Below, one piece after another: positions 34,127 through 42,245 of a stretch of 64,000 nt of DNA (positions are counted from its first letter, which is position 1; each line of letters opens with the position of its first letter). The DNA comes from Candidatus Calditenuaceae archaeon (GTDB lineage Archaea; Thermoproteota; Nitrososphaeria_A; Caldarchaeales; Calditenuaceae): contig JANXED010000001.1 in NCBI GenBank assembly GCA_025058175.1, positions 62,001 to 126,000 on the forward strand, in the 5' to 3' direction. A program made the translations under genes and the position numbers. Below the pieces are notes generated by a model. That model searched no databases. It was not told the DNA's origin and saw only the letters and a list, made by a program, of their open reading frames with translations.

Positions 34127-34579
34127 CTACGCCCCCTCACCCTTGACCTTCGAGAGGACCCTGACCCCGAATATCTCGGTGTGAGGGTACTGGCCCGACT
34201 CGTCCTTCTCGTACTGCTTGACCGCGTCCCAGACGTTCAGCAGCGCGATGGTCACCGCGACCAGCGCCTCCATCTCCACGCCCGTCCTCTCGCGGGCCTT
34301 AACGACGGACCTCGCCCTCACGCAGGACCTTTCCTCGTCCACGGTCAGGTCGACTTCGACCTTCTCGAGCCTCAGCTGGTGGCAGAGCGGGAGAAGCTTA
34401 GGAGTCTCTTTGGCCGCGATCAGGCCCCCGACCTCAGCGAGCGCGAACGGCTCTCCCTTCTCCACCTTGCCCTCGACTATCCTCCTAACGGTCTCGGGCC
34501 TGAGCTTCAGGTAACCCTCTGCGACAGCTTCTCTCACGACCTCCTGCTTCCCCGAGACGTCCACCTGCTTGACCCTCAA
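34127..34579 (-). CDS. moaC: Cyclic pyranopterin monophosphate synthase MoaC
   Basis: A 150-residue molybdenum-cofactor enzyme that, with MoaA, makes cyclic pyranopterin monophosphate from GTP. VDVSGKQEVVREAVAEGYLKL is the standard N-terminus, LLPLCHQLRLEKVEVDL carries the CH motif, and ARERTGVEMEALVAVTIALLNVWDAVKQYEKD holds the TGVEMEAL signature. It starts at TTG 34579 overlapping the sdhB stop (TTGA); an in-frame ATG at 34678 lies inside sdhB and is unlikely. Placement behind sdhB may be incidental. Confidence 0.92.
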   Translation of the reverse strand: MRVKQVDVSGKQEVVREAVAEGYLKLRPETVRRIVEGKVEKGEPFALAEVGGLIAAKETPKLLPLCHQLRLEKVEVDLTVDEERSCVRARSVVKARERTGVEMEALVAVTIALLNVWDAVKQYEKDESGQYPHTEIFGVRVLSKVKGEGA

Positions 34580-35283
34580 CCTCTCATCGCTTCCCTCCTC
34601 AGCAGCTGTATCGCTAATGCCGGGTCGACTCCCTTCGGGCAGACCTGAGAGCAGGAGCCTGCGAAGTGGCACCTCCAAAGGCCCACAGCCTCGTCGACGA
34701 TCCTAAGCCTTTCCCTGCGTCCGTGGTCCCTGGTGTCAGCGAGGAACCTGTAGAGGCTCGCGAGCGCCTGAGGTCCAGGGAACTCGGGGAGAGCCGTCAC
34801 GACGGGGCATGCGGCGTAACAGAGCCCGCAGCTTATGCAATATGAGAACTGGATGTATCGCTCGAGCTCCGCGTCGGACTGGGTGTACTGCTTCGTGGGG
34901 TTCTCCTGCTCCTCCGCGTCGGTCCTGATCAGCCAAGGCCTCATGGACTTGTACTTCCTGAAGAAGTCGGTGAAGTCGGTGACGAGGTCCCTGACCAATG
35001 GGTGGTTCTTCAGGGGCTCGACCTTGATCCGCCACCCGACCTCCTTGACCTGAGTGTAACAAGCGAGCCTAGGCAAGCCGTTGACGGTCATCCCGCAGGA
35101 CCCACAGATCCCCATCCTGCAGGAGTACCTAATCGCGAGCGTGTGGTCCAGCTTCTCCTTCACGTAGAGGAGGGAGTCGAGCACGGTCATCCCGCTCCTG
35201 TAGGGGACCTCATAGGACGCGTATCTCGGCCGCTCGTCGCTCGTCGGGTCGAACCTGTAGACCGTCAGCCTGACCGTCCTCAC
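34576..35283 (-). CDS. sdhB: Succinate dehydrogenase iron-sulfur subunit
   Basis: 235 residues carrying the three Fe-S clusters that pass electrons from SdhA to the membrane. SCRMGICGSCGMTVNG...LAC binds [2Fe-2S]; CISCGLCYAACPV and CHFAGSCSQVCPKGVDP bind [4Fe-4S] and [3Fe-4S]. The last motif keeps the classical SdhB form and not the extra-Cys or CCG-containing variants. The operon order is sdhC-sdhD-sdhB-moaC. The flavoprotein gene sdhA is not in the window. Confidence 0.95.
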   Translation of the reverse strand: MRTVRLTVYRFDPTSDERPRYASYEVPYRSGMTVLDSLLYVKEKLDHTLAIRYSCRMGICGSCGMTVNGLPRLACYTQVKEVGWRIKVEPLKNHPLVRDLVTDFTDFFRKYKSMRPWLIRTDAEEQENPTKQYTQSDAELERYIQFSYCISCGLCYAACPVVTALPEFPGPQALASLYRFLADTRDHGRRERLRIVDEAVGLWRCHFAGSCSQVCPKGVDPALAIQLLRREAMRG

Positions 35284-35287
35284 GGTC

Positions 35288-35659
35288 TCACCCGATCATG
35301 TGCGCGATGATTATGGTCCGCGTGCCGTACACCATCAGGAAGACGCCGAGCGCGAAGAGGACGTACTTCGAGGCGGTCCTTACGACCGGAACCGGGAAGA
35401 GCTCCGTGATGATGACCCTGAGTCCGTTGAGGGCGTGGATCGTCGTGAAGAGCAGTAAGAACCAGAGCGACGTCGCGAGCAGCGCGTTCCTGTAGACCTC
35501 GAGTACAGCGAACTGGTGCCCCTCGAAGAGCATCGTCGTCTCCCAGATCGTCTCCCCGAGAGGCTTCGTGAAGAAGACCGTGAAGAGGTGGACCGCCCCG
35601 AAGACCAGGATGCCGATCCCCGAGACGTAGTGCACCAGCATCACGTTGCGCTCTCTCAT
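35288..35659 (-). CDS. sdhD: Succinate dehydrogenase membrane subunit (SdhD-like)
   Basis: 123 residues with three predicted helices. VMLVHYVSGIGILVFGAVHLFTVFF and LLLFTTIHALNGLRVIITELFP provide His residues placed as heme b/quinone-site ligands, as in classical SdhC/SdhD anchors. It overlaps sdhC by 4 nt and precedes sdhB by 4 nt. Confidence 0.85.
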   Translation of the reverse strand: MRERNVMLVHYVSGIGILVFGAVHLFTVFFTKPLGETIWETTMLFEGHQFAVLEVYRNALLATSLWFLLLFTTIHALNGLRVIITELFPVPVVRTASKYVLFALGVFLMVYGTRTIIIAHMIG

Positions 35660-36147
35660 CCGCTGAGCACCCCGAACAGGGCGTCGACGGAGTAGACGGC
35701 CGCGAAGGTCGCGAGGGCTATCGATGCCCAGAAGATCGCCCTCTGGAGGTTGCTGAAGGACCTCGGCGGGCTCTCGGGGTCGACCCTCGCGGGCTTGCCC
35801 AGTGTGATCCCGAAGTGGGCCAACGTGAGCCTGATGCCGTTGATCGTGTGGAAGGCGACCATCCAGCCTATGACCACTAGGCCAGCATCGAAGACGGGGT
35901 TATGGAGCAGCTCCTTCACGTGCTGGTAGTAGGCGGCCGCGAAGTCCTTCGGGGGCACGTACCAGACGTTTGGTCCGCCGATGAAGTTCCCAGTCTCCAC
36001 GACGTGAAGGACGAAGTAGAGCGTCACGACTACCCCCGTGACCCGCTGAAGCGTGTAGCTCCACCGCTCCACGGTGTAACCGACCGGCACGAGCATAGTC
36101 TTCAGTACCAGCGGGTAGGACCTCGCCTGGGACCTGACGGTCCTCAT
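35656..36147 (-). CDS. sdhC: Succinate dehydrogenase cytochrome b subunit (SdhC)
   Basis: 163 residues with three helices. ERWSYTLQRVTGVVVTLYFVLHVVETGN and GWMVAFHTINGIRLTLAHFGI match the SdhC pattern (SxxxRxTG...H, and HxxNGIR). The His residues probably ligate heme b. ATG 36147 is about 18 nt after GTTAATAAC (36160-36168), suggesting a leaderless start. First gene of the sdhCDB-moaC operon. Confidence 0.9.
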   Translation of the reverse strand: MRTVRSQARSYPLVLKTMLVPVGYTVERWSYTLQRVTGVVVTLYFVLHVVETGNFIGGPNVWYVPPKDFAAAYYQHVKELLHNPVFDAGLVVIGWMVAFHTINGIRLTLAHFGITLGKPARVDPESPPRSFSNLQRAIFWASIALATFAAVYSVDALFGVLSG

Positions 36148-36276
36148 CGACCTTACTTGTTATTAACATGCCTAATAGCTGTATTTCGGCGTCTCCGTGA
36201 TGAACGTATGACGATTTGGGACAGCGAGCCGCGGCGAATTTGGTTTAAAGCTGAGGGCCTGTAGTGCGGGTTGAGG

Positions 36277-37146
36277 ATGGAACTGAGGAGGGTTAGGGAG
36301 GTCGTTCAGGGAGGGCAGAAGGTATACCAGTACGATCTGGTGATCACCGAGATTATCGATGAGACCGAGCTCGCCAAGACCTACTTCTTCAAGAACGTCA
36401 GCGATATGCCGATCTTCGACTACCACCCGGGTCAGGACGTGAAGCTGTACTTCGACACGCCACTGAAGAGAGGCGACTTCAGGTTCTACTCGATAGCGGG
36501 ATCGCCGACCAGGACCCGCGACGGTACCTTCGAGCTGATGATAAAGAGCGAGGGCGGGACCTTCGCGCCGTACTTCCATCAGCTCGCGAGGCCCGGCGAC
36601 ATCGTCACGATCGAGGGCCCTTACGGCCGGTTCATGAAGAAGGCCCTTCAGATGATCGAGGAGGGAAGGCTCAAGACCCTGGTCTTCTTAGGCGCCTCGA
36701 GCGGGATAGTCCCGTTCAAGTGCTTCGTCGACTACTCGACCGACAAGGGACTTGAGGTCGACGTGTACATCTTCTACGTTAACCGGACGCGGAGGGACTT
36801 CATTTACAAGAGGACGATCCCGAGACTGCTGGACGAATTCCCGAGGCTCCGGTTGGTGGTCAACTTCACGAGAGAGCACGACGTCTCCCGGCAGGAGATA
36901 ATCGACGAGCTCTTCCTTGGCGACGACAGGGGCGGGAGGGTCGACGCGATACTGGGCCGGCACGTCATGTTCGACGACATAAGGGACAGGGTCGCTGGAT
37001 GGGACTCGGCCTATTACGGCATCTGCGGGGGCGCGAAGTTCATCGCCGGCGATAAGGAGAGGGGCACCGACGGGATGATCCAGAAGCTCGAGAAGGGAGG
37101 GGTGACGAGGTCTATGATTGAGATAGACTCGTTCGGCACCGGCTGA
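36277..37146 (+). CDS. Ferredoxin reductase-like FAD/NAD(P)-binding oxidoreductase
   Basis: About 289 residues of the ferredoxin-NADP reductase superfamily. YHPGQDVKLYFDTP then FRFYSIAGSPT (RxYS FAD motif) and GGTFAPYFHQLARPGDIVTIEGPYGRF form the FAD domain. TLVFLGASSGIVPFKCFVDYS is the NAD(P) motif and YYGICGGAKFIAGD the C-terminal nicotinamide/FAD motif. No Fe-S domain is fused, so the redox partner is unknown. TATA-like GGTTTAAAG (about 36241-36249) lies about 30 nt before the start (TTG 36271 or ATG 36277). Divergent from the sdh operon. Confidence 0.87.
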   Translation: MELRRVREVVQGGQKVYQYDLVITEIIDETELAKTYFFKNVSDMPIFDYHPGQDVKLYFDTPLKRGDFRFYSIAGSPTRTRDGTFELMIKSEGGTFAPYFHQLARPGDIVTIEGPYGRFMKKALQMIEEGRLKTLVFLGASSGIVPFKCFVDYSTDKGLEVDVYIFYVNRTRRDFIYKRTIPRLLDEFPRLRLVVNFTREHDVSRQEIIDELFLGDDRGGRVDAILGRHVMFDDIRDRVAGWDSAYYGICGGAKFIAGDKERGTDGMIQKLEKGGVTRSMIEIDSFGTG

Positions 37147-37150
37147 GACC

Positions 37151-38143
37151 TCACTTGGGGAACGGGGCTGCGATGTCCGCGATGTCCACTTGATCGTCGC
37201 AGATCCTCAGCAACTCAGAAAACATGAGCTGGTGCGTCCTAGAAGGGGCTACTTCACCCACCGCCTGAACCTCTGAGATTCGCTGCCGGACATCGGAGAC
37301 CTCAGCGATAATGGAGTTGGCTAGGTCGGAGTCGTTCTTCAGGAACGCCTCGAACGCTCCCTTCTGGGTCTTGACCAACGGGCTCGCGGCCTCGTACAGC
37401 CGAATCAGTGGCCAGCTGCCAGGATCCGGCGGAATAGGGTTGGACTTGATGACCTCGGCTATCTTGACCACCCGGTCTCCGACGTCCTCGATGAACTTCG
37501 CGACGACCCTCATGTCCAGCAACCTGATCGGAGACAGGTCTCGCCCTCGCGGAGACGAGGCACCTAATGCATAGCTTCTGACTACTCTGACGAAGGTGAA
37601 GTAATGCCTGTCGACCTCCTCGTCCATCATGATGACGTTGAACGCCTCGTCGGGGTCCCACCTCCTGACAGCCTCGAGGACCATTGAGAGGTTGCTGACG
37701 ACCAGCGCGTTCTCTCTCGTCAGGACCTTCTCGGGCTCTATGAGGCCGGCGTCCAGCAGCACCTGCACCTCGATGACGTCGTGCCCTTCCGATATCACCT
37801 CGGCCCCGGTGAGTGACCTCACGGTCCGCTTCACGACCTCCCTGTATGAGCTCGCGATGCCCTCCGAGGACTTCACGACGATCCTATCGTACCCCGCGAG
37901 GTAGGCGGCTATGAGGTCCCTCTGAAGCAGGGGTCCGACGGGAATCGTGACCGACTCGGCTATGTCCCTCTCCCCCCTCTTGGCCCTCTCGGGCCTCAGG
38001 AGCAGGCCTCCGTCGTCGCGGACCTCGATCAGCAGCGCGTCCCCCTTCCGCAGGTTGTTGGTCTTCACCCAGTCCTTGGGGAGGACCACGCTGTAGGACC
38101 GGCCTCCGGTGAGGGTGAGGGACCTTTTGAAGACCCTTCGCAT
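37151..38143 (-). CDS. PhoU-type regulator with N-terminal AbrB/SpoVT domain
   Basis: 330 residues. The first about 50 are a swapped-hairpin DNA-binding domain (RSLTLTGGRSYSVVLPKDWVKTNNLRKGDALLIEVRDDGGLLL). The remainder is helical and PhoU-like with two repeated units (LVVSNLSMVLEAVRRWDPDEAFNVIMMDEEVDRHYF and FIEDVGDRVVKIAEVIKS, whose E-D-xGD positions are PhoU metal-binding residues). AbrB-PhoU fusions are common archaeal regulators thought to control phosphate uptake. No Pst transporter is nearby. Confidence 0.88.
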   Translation of the reverse strand: MRRVFKRSLTLTGGRSYSVVLPKDWVKTNNLRKGDALLIEVRDDGGLLLRPERAKRGERDIAESVTIPVGPLLQRDLIAAYLAGYDRIVVKSSEGIASSYREVVKRTVRSLTGAEVISEGHDVIEVQVLLDAGLIEPEKVLTRENALVVSNLSMVLEAVRRWDPDEAFNVIMMDEEVDRHYFTFVRVVRSYALGASSPRGRDLSPIRLLDMRVVAKFIEDVGDRVVKIAEVIKSNPIPPDPGSWPLIRLYEAASPLVKTQKGAFEAFLKNDSDLANSIIAEVSDVRQRISEVQAVGEVAPSRTHQLMFSELLRICDDQVDIADIAAPFPK

Positions 38144-38261
38144 CCACTCTAAGGCTTCGCGATTAAATAATATCTGTTAACCCGACACATATGCTGAGCC
38201 ATGTGAAAGTCGGGCATCGTGGCTGCAGTGGACTTAAAATGTTGTTTGCACGGGAGGAGTG

Positions 38262-38984
38262 ATGTTCGGGGAGAAGGCCGTAGACGTCCGGACGAGGCTC
38301 GCGGCGATAGAGGCTCTCTTCGTTGTGAAGAGGTGGCTGGGCCAGAAGAGGGTAGCGGAGGCCCTCGACATATCGCCCTCGGTGCTGAGCAGGTATTCGA
38401 ACGGCCGCTCGCTCCCCAGCAGGCAACGGGCGGAGGCTATCCTGGCGTACGTGATGGAACAGGTCCTTCCCGAGCTGATCGGGTCGGTCGTCAAGAGGAC
38501 CGGGGAGGGGCTCTACGACCTCTCGGTGGCTATGAGGGACCCGAACCTTCTGAGGCTGATCGCGTTGACCGCCTGTGCCGCGTTCAGGGCCCACAGGCCG
38601 ACGAAGGTCCTTACGGTCGCGACCGACGGCATACCTTACGCTACGGCAGTCGCGTCGGAGCTTGGCGCGGAGCTCGTCGTCGCTAAGGACTGGAAGGATC
38701 CCGTCTACGACGAGTTCGTGGAGGAGAGGGTGGTCAGGTCCCCTCCCGTCGTCGAGTACCTCTACATCCCCAGGAGGGCCCTGAGGAGGAACGACAACGT
38801 CCTCATCGTCGACGACGTGATAAGGTCGGGGAGGACCGTCGCCGCCCTCCACAGGATGGCCGTCAGGTCCGGCGCGAACCCCATAGGCGTCTTCGCGCTG
38901 GCCTCGATCGCCGACTCCGCTCAGAGGTTGGGCTCGGAGCACGGGGTCAAGTGCCAGGTGAAGGTCATCGTCAACCTAAGTTAG
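38262..38984 (+). CDS. HTH-phosphoribosyltransferase regulator (GfcR/COG0856-like)
   Basis: 240 residues. An N-terminal HTH (WLGQKRVAEALDISPSVLSRYSNGRSLPSRQRAEAIL) is fused to a type I phosphoribosyltransferase domain with the PRPP loop NVLIVDDVIRSGRTVAAL and TVATDGIPYATAVASELG. Archaeal relatives are orotate-PRT-like regulators such as haloarchaeal GfcR, which controls sugar metabolism; PRPP or a nucleotide is the likely ligand. It starts at ATG 38262 (GTG 38259 also in frame), about 26 nt after ACTTAAAATG. It overlaps the convergent CBS gene by 14 nt. Confidence 0.87.
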   Translation: MFGEKAVDVRTRLAAIEALFVVKRWLGQKRVAEALDISPSVLSRYSNGRSLPSRQRAEAILAYVMEQVLPELIGSVVKRTGEGLYDLSVAMRDPNLLRLIALTACAAFRAHRPTKVLTVATDGIPYATAVASELGAELVVAKDWKDPVYDEFVEERVVRSPPVVEYLYIPRRALRRNDNVLIVDDVIRSGRTVAALHRMAVRSGANPIGVFALASIADSAQRLGSEHGVKCQVKVIVNLS

Positions 38985-39387
38985 TCTCCTCCCGCACGAG
39001 TATTCGGTGAAGGGCCCTCAGGCAATCCCTCTCCGTGACGATCCCCACGAGCCTCCCTCCCTCCACCACCGGAACCCTCCTTATCCGCTTCTCGACCATC
39101 AACCTGACGACCTCGGCGAGAGGGTCATCGGGAGAGCAGGTGTTGAGAGGCTTCGACATCAGGTCGCCCGCCCTCATCGTCAGCAGGTCGAGCACGCTCA
39201 GCCCCTTGTTGGTCAGCGCCCTCACGACGTCGCTCTCGGTGATTATACCGAGCGGCGTCAGCCCGTCGGCGACCACGACAGCGCCTATGCCCTTAGATGC
39301 CATCAGCTCGAGCGCCTGCCAGACGGTGTCCTCAGGCCTGATCGTCACAACAGGGCCCTTCATCACGTCCCTGACCAGCAACGTCAT
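38971..39387 (-). CDS. CBS-pair domain protein
   Basis: 138 residues consisting of two CBS motifs and nothing else: VRDVMKGPVVTIRPEDTVWQALELMASKGIGAVVVADG...GIITESDVVRAL, then LMSKPLNTCSPDDPLAEVVRLMVEKRIRRVPVVEGGRLVGIVTERDCLRAL. CBS pairs bind adenine nucleotides or SAM and regulate partner proteins. The partner is unknown. GTTTTATTTC (39411-39420) is about 29 nt upstream of the ATG, next to the divergent aguB promoter. Confidence 0.92.
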   Translation of the reverse strand: MTLLVRDVMKGPVVTIRPEDTVWQALELMASKGIGAVVVADGLTPLGIITESDVVRALTNKGLSVLDLLTMRAGDLMSKPLNTCSPDDPLAEVVRLMVEKRIRRVPVVEGGRLVGIVTERDCLRALHRILVREETNLG

Positions 39388-39456
39388 TCCATCGGCGTTT
39401 CAGCTCCCCCGAAATAAAACGTTACTTAATCTAGCGCGTGGGGGGCGTCACGGCGG

Positions 39457-40314
39457 ATGAGGAGGACCCTCGCCGTGGGAATCGCCCAGTTCCGAGTCGG
39501 GGAGAGCGTACCGGAGAACGTTAAAGCCGCGATCGACGCCGTCCGCGAGGCCAGCGCCTCGGGCGCCGACATACTCTGCCTCCCGGAGCTGTTTGCATAC
39601 AGGTACTTCCCTCAACGCAGGGACACCCCCATGACAGTCATCAAAGACCACGCGCGGCTCTTCGGTTCGATCGTGGAGGAGTTGCGGTCCGCATGCAAGA
39701 CCTATCAGATCTGCCTCGTAGCGGGATCACTCGTGGAAGAAGAAGGCGGAAAATATTACAATACATCTGTCGTAATAGACGAAAACGGTAACGTCGTCGG
39801 TAGGTATCGGAAGACGCACATACCTCGCGACGAGTGCTATTACGAGGACCTTTACTTTACTCCAGGAGACTCGGAGCTGAGACCGTTCCAGGTGCGCGGT
39901 GCCGGGATAGGTGTCCTGATATGCTTCGACCAGTGGTTCCCAGAGCCCGCGAGAGCCTATGCCCTAAACGGCGCCGATGTGATCTTCTATCCGACCGCAA
40001 TAGGGTGGGTCAGTGGGGTAACCCAGACCGAGGGCGACTGGAAGGAGGCATGGGAGGTGGTCCAGAGGGGGCATGCGGTAGCCAACAGCGTCGCCGTCGT
40101 CGCGGCGAACAGGACAGGAGTCGAGGGGCGGATCGAGTTCTGGGGCTCGTCCTTCATCGCGGACCAGTTCGGGTCAGTCATAGCTAAGATGGGCGTCGAG
40201 GAGGAGGGCGTGCTGGTGAGACGGGTCGACCTAGAGCTCGGCGCGAGGATCAGGGAAGGGTGGGGGTTCTTTAGCTGTAGGAGGCCCGAGCTTTACGCGA
40301 GGGTGATCGCGTGA
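39457..40314 (+). CDS. aguB: N-carbamoylputrescine amidohydrolase
   Basis: A 285-residue nitrilase-superfamily enzyme hydrolysing N-carbamoylputrescine to putrescine, CO2 and NH3. The Glu-Lys-Cys triad is in LCLPELFAYRYFP, RYRKTHIP and GVLICFDQWFPEPAR. The segment TPGDSELRPFQVRGAGIGVLICFDQWFPE and the C-terminal RRPELY are typical of AguB. The aguA gene overlaps it by 4 nt, which settles the specificity. A short stretch around 39747-39795 is noticeably more AT-rich than the genes around it. Confidence 0.93.
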   Translation: MRRTLAVGIAQFRVGESVPENVKAAIDAVREASASGADILCLPELFAYRYFPQRRDTPMTVIKDHARLFGSIVEELRSACKTYQICLVAGSLVEEEGGKYYNTSVVIDENGNVVGRYRKTHIPRDECYYEDLYFTPGDSELRPFQVRGAGIGVLICFDQWFPEPARAYALNGADVIFYPTAIGWVSGVTQTEGDWKEAWEVVQRGHAVANSVAVVAANRTGVEGRIEFWGSSFIADQFGSVIAKMGVEEEGVLVRRVDLELGARIREGWGFFSCRRPELYARVIA

Positions 40315-41363
40315 ACGGCCTCAGGTCGCTCCAGCTGTACCCTGCGAAGCTGGGGCTCAGGAGACCTTCAGAGACGGTCCGGCACGAGGCGACCTGGCTC
40401 GTCTGGCCCGACAACGAAGGGACCTTCCCGGAGCCGATAATGGAGAGAGTGAAGGAGATTTACGTCAAGCTGATCGACGCGATAAGGTCCTCCGAGAAGG
40501 TCAAGCTGGTCGTGGGCGACGCGCAGGCGATGAGGGACGCGGAGCTCACCCTCAGCAGGTCGATCGGGCTGGACGGCATCCAACTCGTTAAGATACCCGC
40601 ACAAGACGTTTGGATCCGGGACTACGGTCCCATGTTCCTCACGGGCCGAAGGGGTCTGGGAGGCGTCAAGTTCGCGTTCAACGCTTGGGGAGGGCTTTAC
40701 CCGGAGCTTATGGCGGACGACCTCACCGGTCTTCGGGTCCTCGAGATGGTCGCGGATATCTGCTTCCTCTCCAACTACGTGATTGAGGGAGGGATGGTCG
40801 AGATCGGACCGAACGGCGAGGCGATAGCCACGAAGGAGTGCGTCCTCGACGTGAAGAGGAACGGGAGGACCACCAGGAGGGCGATGGAGTCGGCCCTGAG
40901 GAACTACCTCGGCGTGAACCGTGTCTTCTGGCTCAGCAAGGGCATCGTCGGGGATGACACCCGAGGCCACGTTGACACCTTCGTCAGGTTCGGCGAGGGC
41001 GGCGTGGTGCTCATCGGAGAGGATCAGTCCGGCGGTCCGAACGCCGAGAGGCTCAAGGCCTCGCGTAGAGAGCTAGAGGAGCAGCTGAGGGCGTCAGGGT
41101 CCAGTCTAGAGGTCGTGGGGGTGCCCATGCCCTCGGAGGTGAGGGTGCTGGGAGAGCCCGTCCCAGCTACTTACTTGAACTTCTACGTCACCAACGGGAG
41201 CGTGATAGTCCCGGTCTTCGGCAAGGAGACCGACGACGCATCGGCCTCAGCCATCGCGGAGGCTTTCCGCGGAAGGAAGCTCATTACCATCAGGGCTGAC
41301 GAGCTGTTCTACGGGCTCGGGGGCTTCCATTGCGTGACCCTCGATGAGCCCTCGAGGCCGTGA
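40311..41363 (+). CDS. aguA: Agmatine deiminase
   Basis: A 350-residue guanidine-modifying enzyme of the porphyromonas-type PAD family, converting agmatine to N-carbamoylputrescine. Substrate motifs: HEATWLVWPDNEGTF, IPAQDVWIRDYGPMFL, FNAWGG, VIEGGMVEIGPNG, GDDTRGHVDTFVRF (catalytic His/Asp) and GLGGFHCVT (catalytic Cys). It starts at GTG 40311 overlapping the aguB stop (GTGA), so the two steps are coupled. This deiminase route is less common in archaea than agmatinase. Confidence 0.95.
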   Translation: MNGLRSLQLYPAKLGLRRPSETVRHEATWLVWPDNEGTFPEPIMERVKEIYVKLIDAIRSSEKVKLVVGDAQAMRDAELTLSRSIGLDGIQLVKIPAQDVWIRDYGPMFLTGRRGLGGVKFAFNAWGGLYPELMADDLTGLRVLEMVADICFLSNYVIEGGMVEIGPNGEAIATKECVLDVKRNGRTTRRAMESALRNYLGVNRVFWLSKGIVGDDTRGHVDTFVRFGEGGVVLIGEDQSGGPNAERLKASRRELEEQLRASGSSLEVVGVPMPSEVRVLGEPVPATYLNFYVTNGSVIVPVFGKETDDASASAIAEAFRGRKLITIRADELFYGLGGFHCVTLDEPSRP

Positions 41364-41376
41364 CTTTCTTCCGCAC

Positions 41377-42048
41377 TCAGTGGCGGTGCTCGTGGCCGCG
41401 CCGGTGCTCCAGCGCATGGAAGACGTACTCCAGGAAGTAATGCTCCGGGAGCGCTCCCTCGAACGCCACCTCGTCGTTTATCACGACCTTGGGGACCGCC
41501 ATGACGCCGTACCTGTTCGCGAGGTGCGGGAACTCTAGGGACTCGATCATGTCAGCGACGACGTGTTCGTTCTCGATCGCCATCTGGTGCGCGACCCTCA
41601 CCGCCTTCGGGCAATAGGGGCAGGTGGGCGTGACGAAGACCTGAATGTGGACCGGCTCCTTGATCTCAGAGAGTCTCTGCTTGGTCGTCTGGGAGAGCCT
41701 TGATGTGCCCCTAGAGACGTCGACGATGTCCTCGAGGAGCGCGGCGAACTCGTATCCTGTCGGCATCCCGAAGTACCTCACACCGTACTCCCTCTTGCCG
41801 AAGACCAGCAAAGCAGGTATCTTGTCGACGCCCCACCTCCTCAGCCTCTCGGCGTCCTCCTCGAGGTCGTAGACTTCCAACTTAATTTGGTTCGAGAGCT
41901 CCGCGAGCTCCTCCGCGATGCTCCTCGTGACCTCGCAGCCCTCGCACTCGAACCTCTGGGTCGCCACCACGAGCCTTACCTCTCCCGCGAGCTCCTTCTC
42001 GAATAGCGACTTCACGTACTTCCTCTCCCTCTCCTTCAGGACAGGCAC
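41377..42048 (-). CDS. Protein disulfide oxidoreductase (PDO, double thioredoxin fold)
   Basis: 223 residues made of two thioredoxin-like units. The first has CEGC (ATQRFECEGCEVTRSIAEEL) and the second CPYC (FVTPTCPYCPKAVRVAHQMAIEN). Each ends with a cis-Pro segment (KIPALLVFG; AVPKVVIND). PDOs of hyperthermophilic archaea form and shuffle intracellular disulfide bonds, and their presence points to a thermophile. The last residues are His-rich (HRRGHEHRH), perhaps metal binding. Confidence 0.9.
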   Translation of the reverse strand: MPVLKERERKYVKSLFEKELAGEVRLVVATQRFECEGCEVTRSIAEELAELSNQIKLEVYDLEEDAERLRRWGVDKIPALLVFGKREYGVRYFGMPTGYEFAALLEDIVDVSRGTSRLSQTTKQRLSEIKEPVHIQVFVTPTCPYCPKAVRVAHQMAIENEHVVADMIESLEFPHLANRYGVMAVPKVVINDEVAFEGALPEHYFLEYVFHALEHRRGHEHRH

Positions 42049-42114
42049 GGTCTCCTTGCCACCTGGCCCCTAATTAGGCTCCCTATGCGCCTAAGCTCCG
42101 CCGAGTCAGGAAAG

Positions 42115-42124
42115 TTTCTTAAAT
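42115..42124 (+). promoter_or_regulatory. TATA-like box of tRNA-Arg
   Basis: A TTTCTTAAATTG element spans this position, about 30 nt before the mature tRNA 5' end at 42151. Confidence 0.45.
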
Positions 42125-42150
42125 TGCTCGGTGATCTTTCATGATGCAGT

Positions 42151-42225
42151 GGGCCCGTGGCCTAGCCAGGATAAGGCGGCGGCCTCCTAAGCCGCAGATC
42201 CCCGGTTCGAATCCGGGCGGGCCCG
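42151..42225 (+). tRNA. tRNA-Arg (CCT anticodon)
   Basis: A complete cloverleaf: acceptor GGGCCCG/CGGGCCC, anticodon stem GCGGC/GCCGC with loop CTCCTAA (anticodon CCT at 42186-42188), T-arm CCCGG-TTCGAAT-CCGGG, discriminator G. It reads AGG, the arginine codon used most in this window. There is no intron and no encoded CCA. Confidence 0.96.
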
Positions 42226-42245
42226 TTCTGTTGCGTGGGTCCGGC

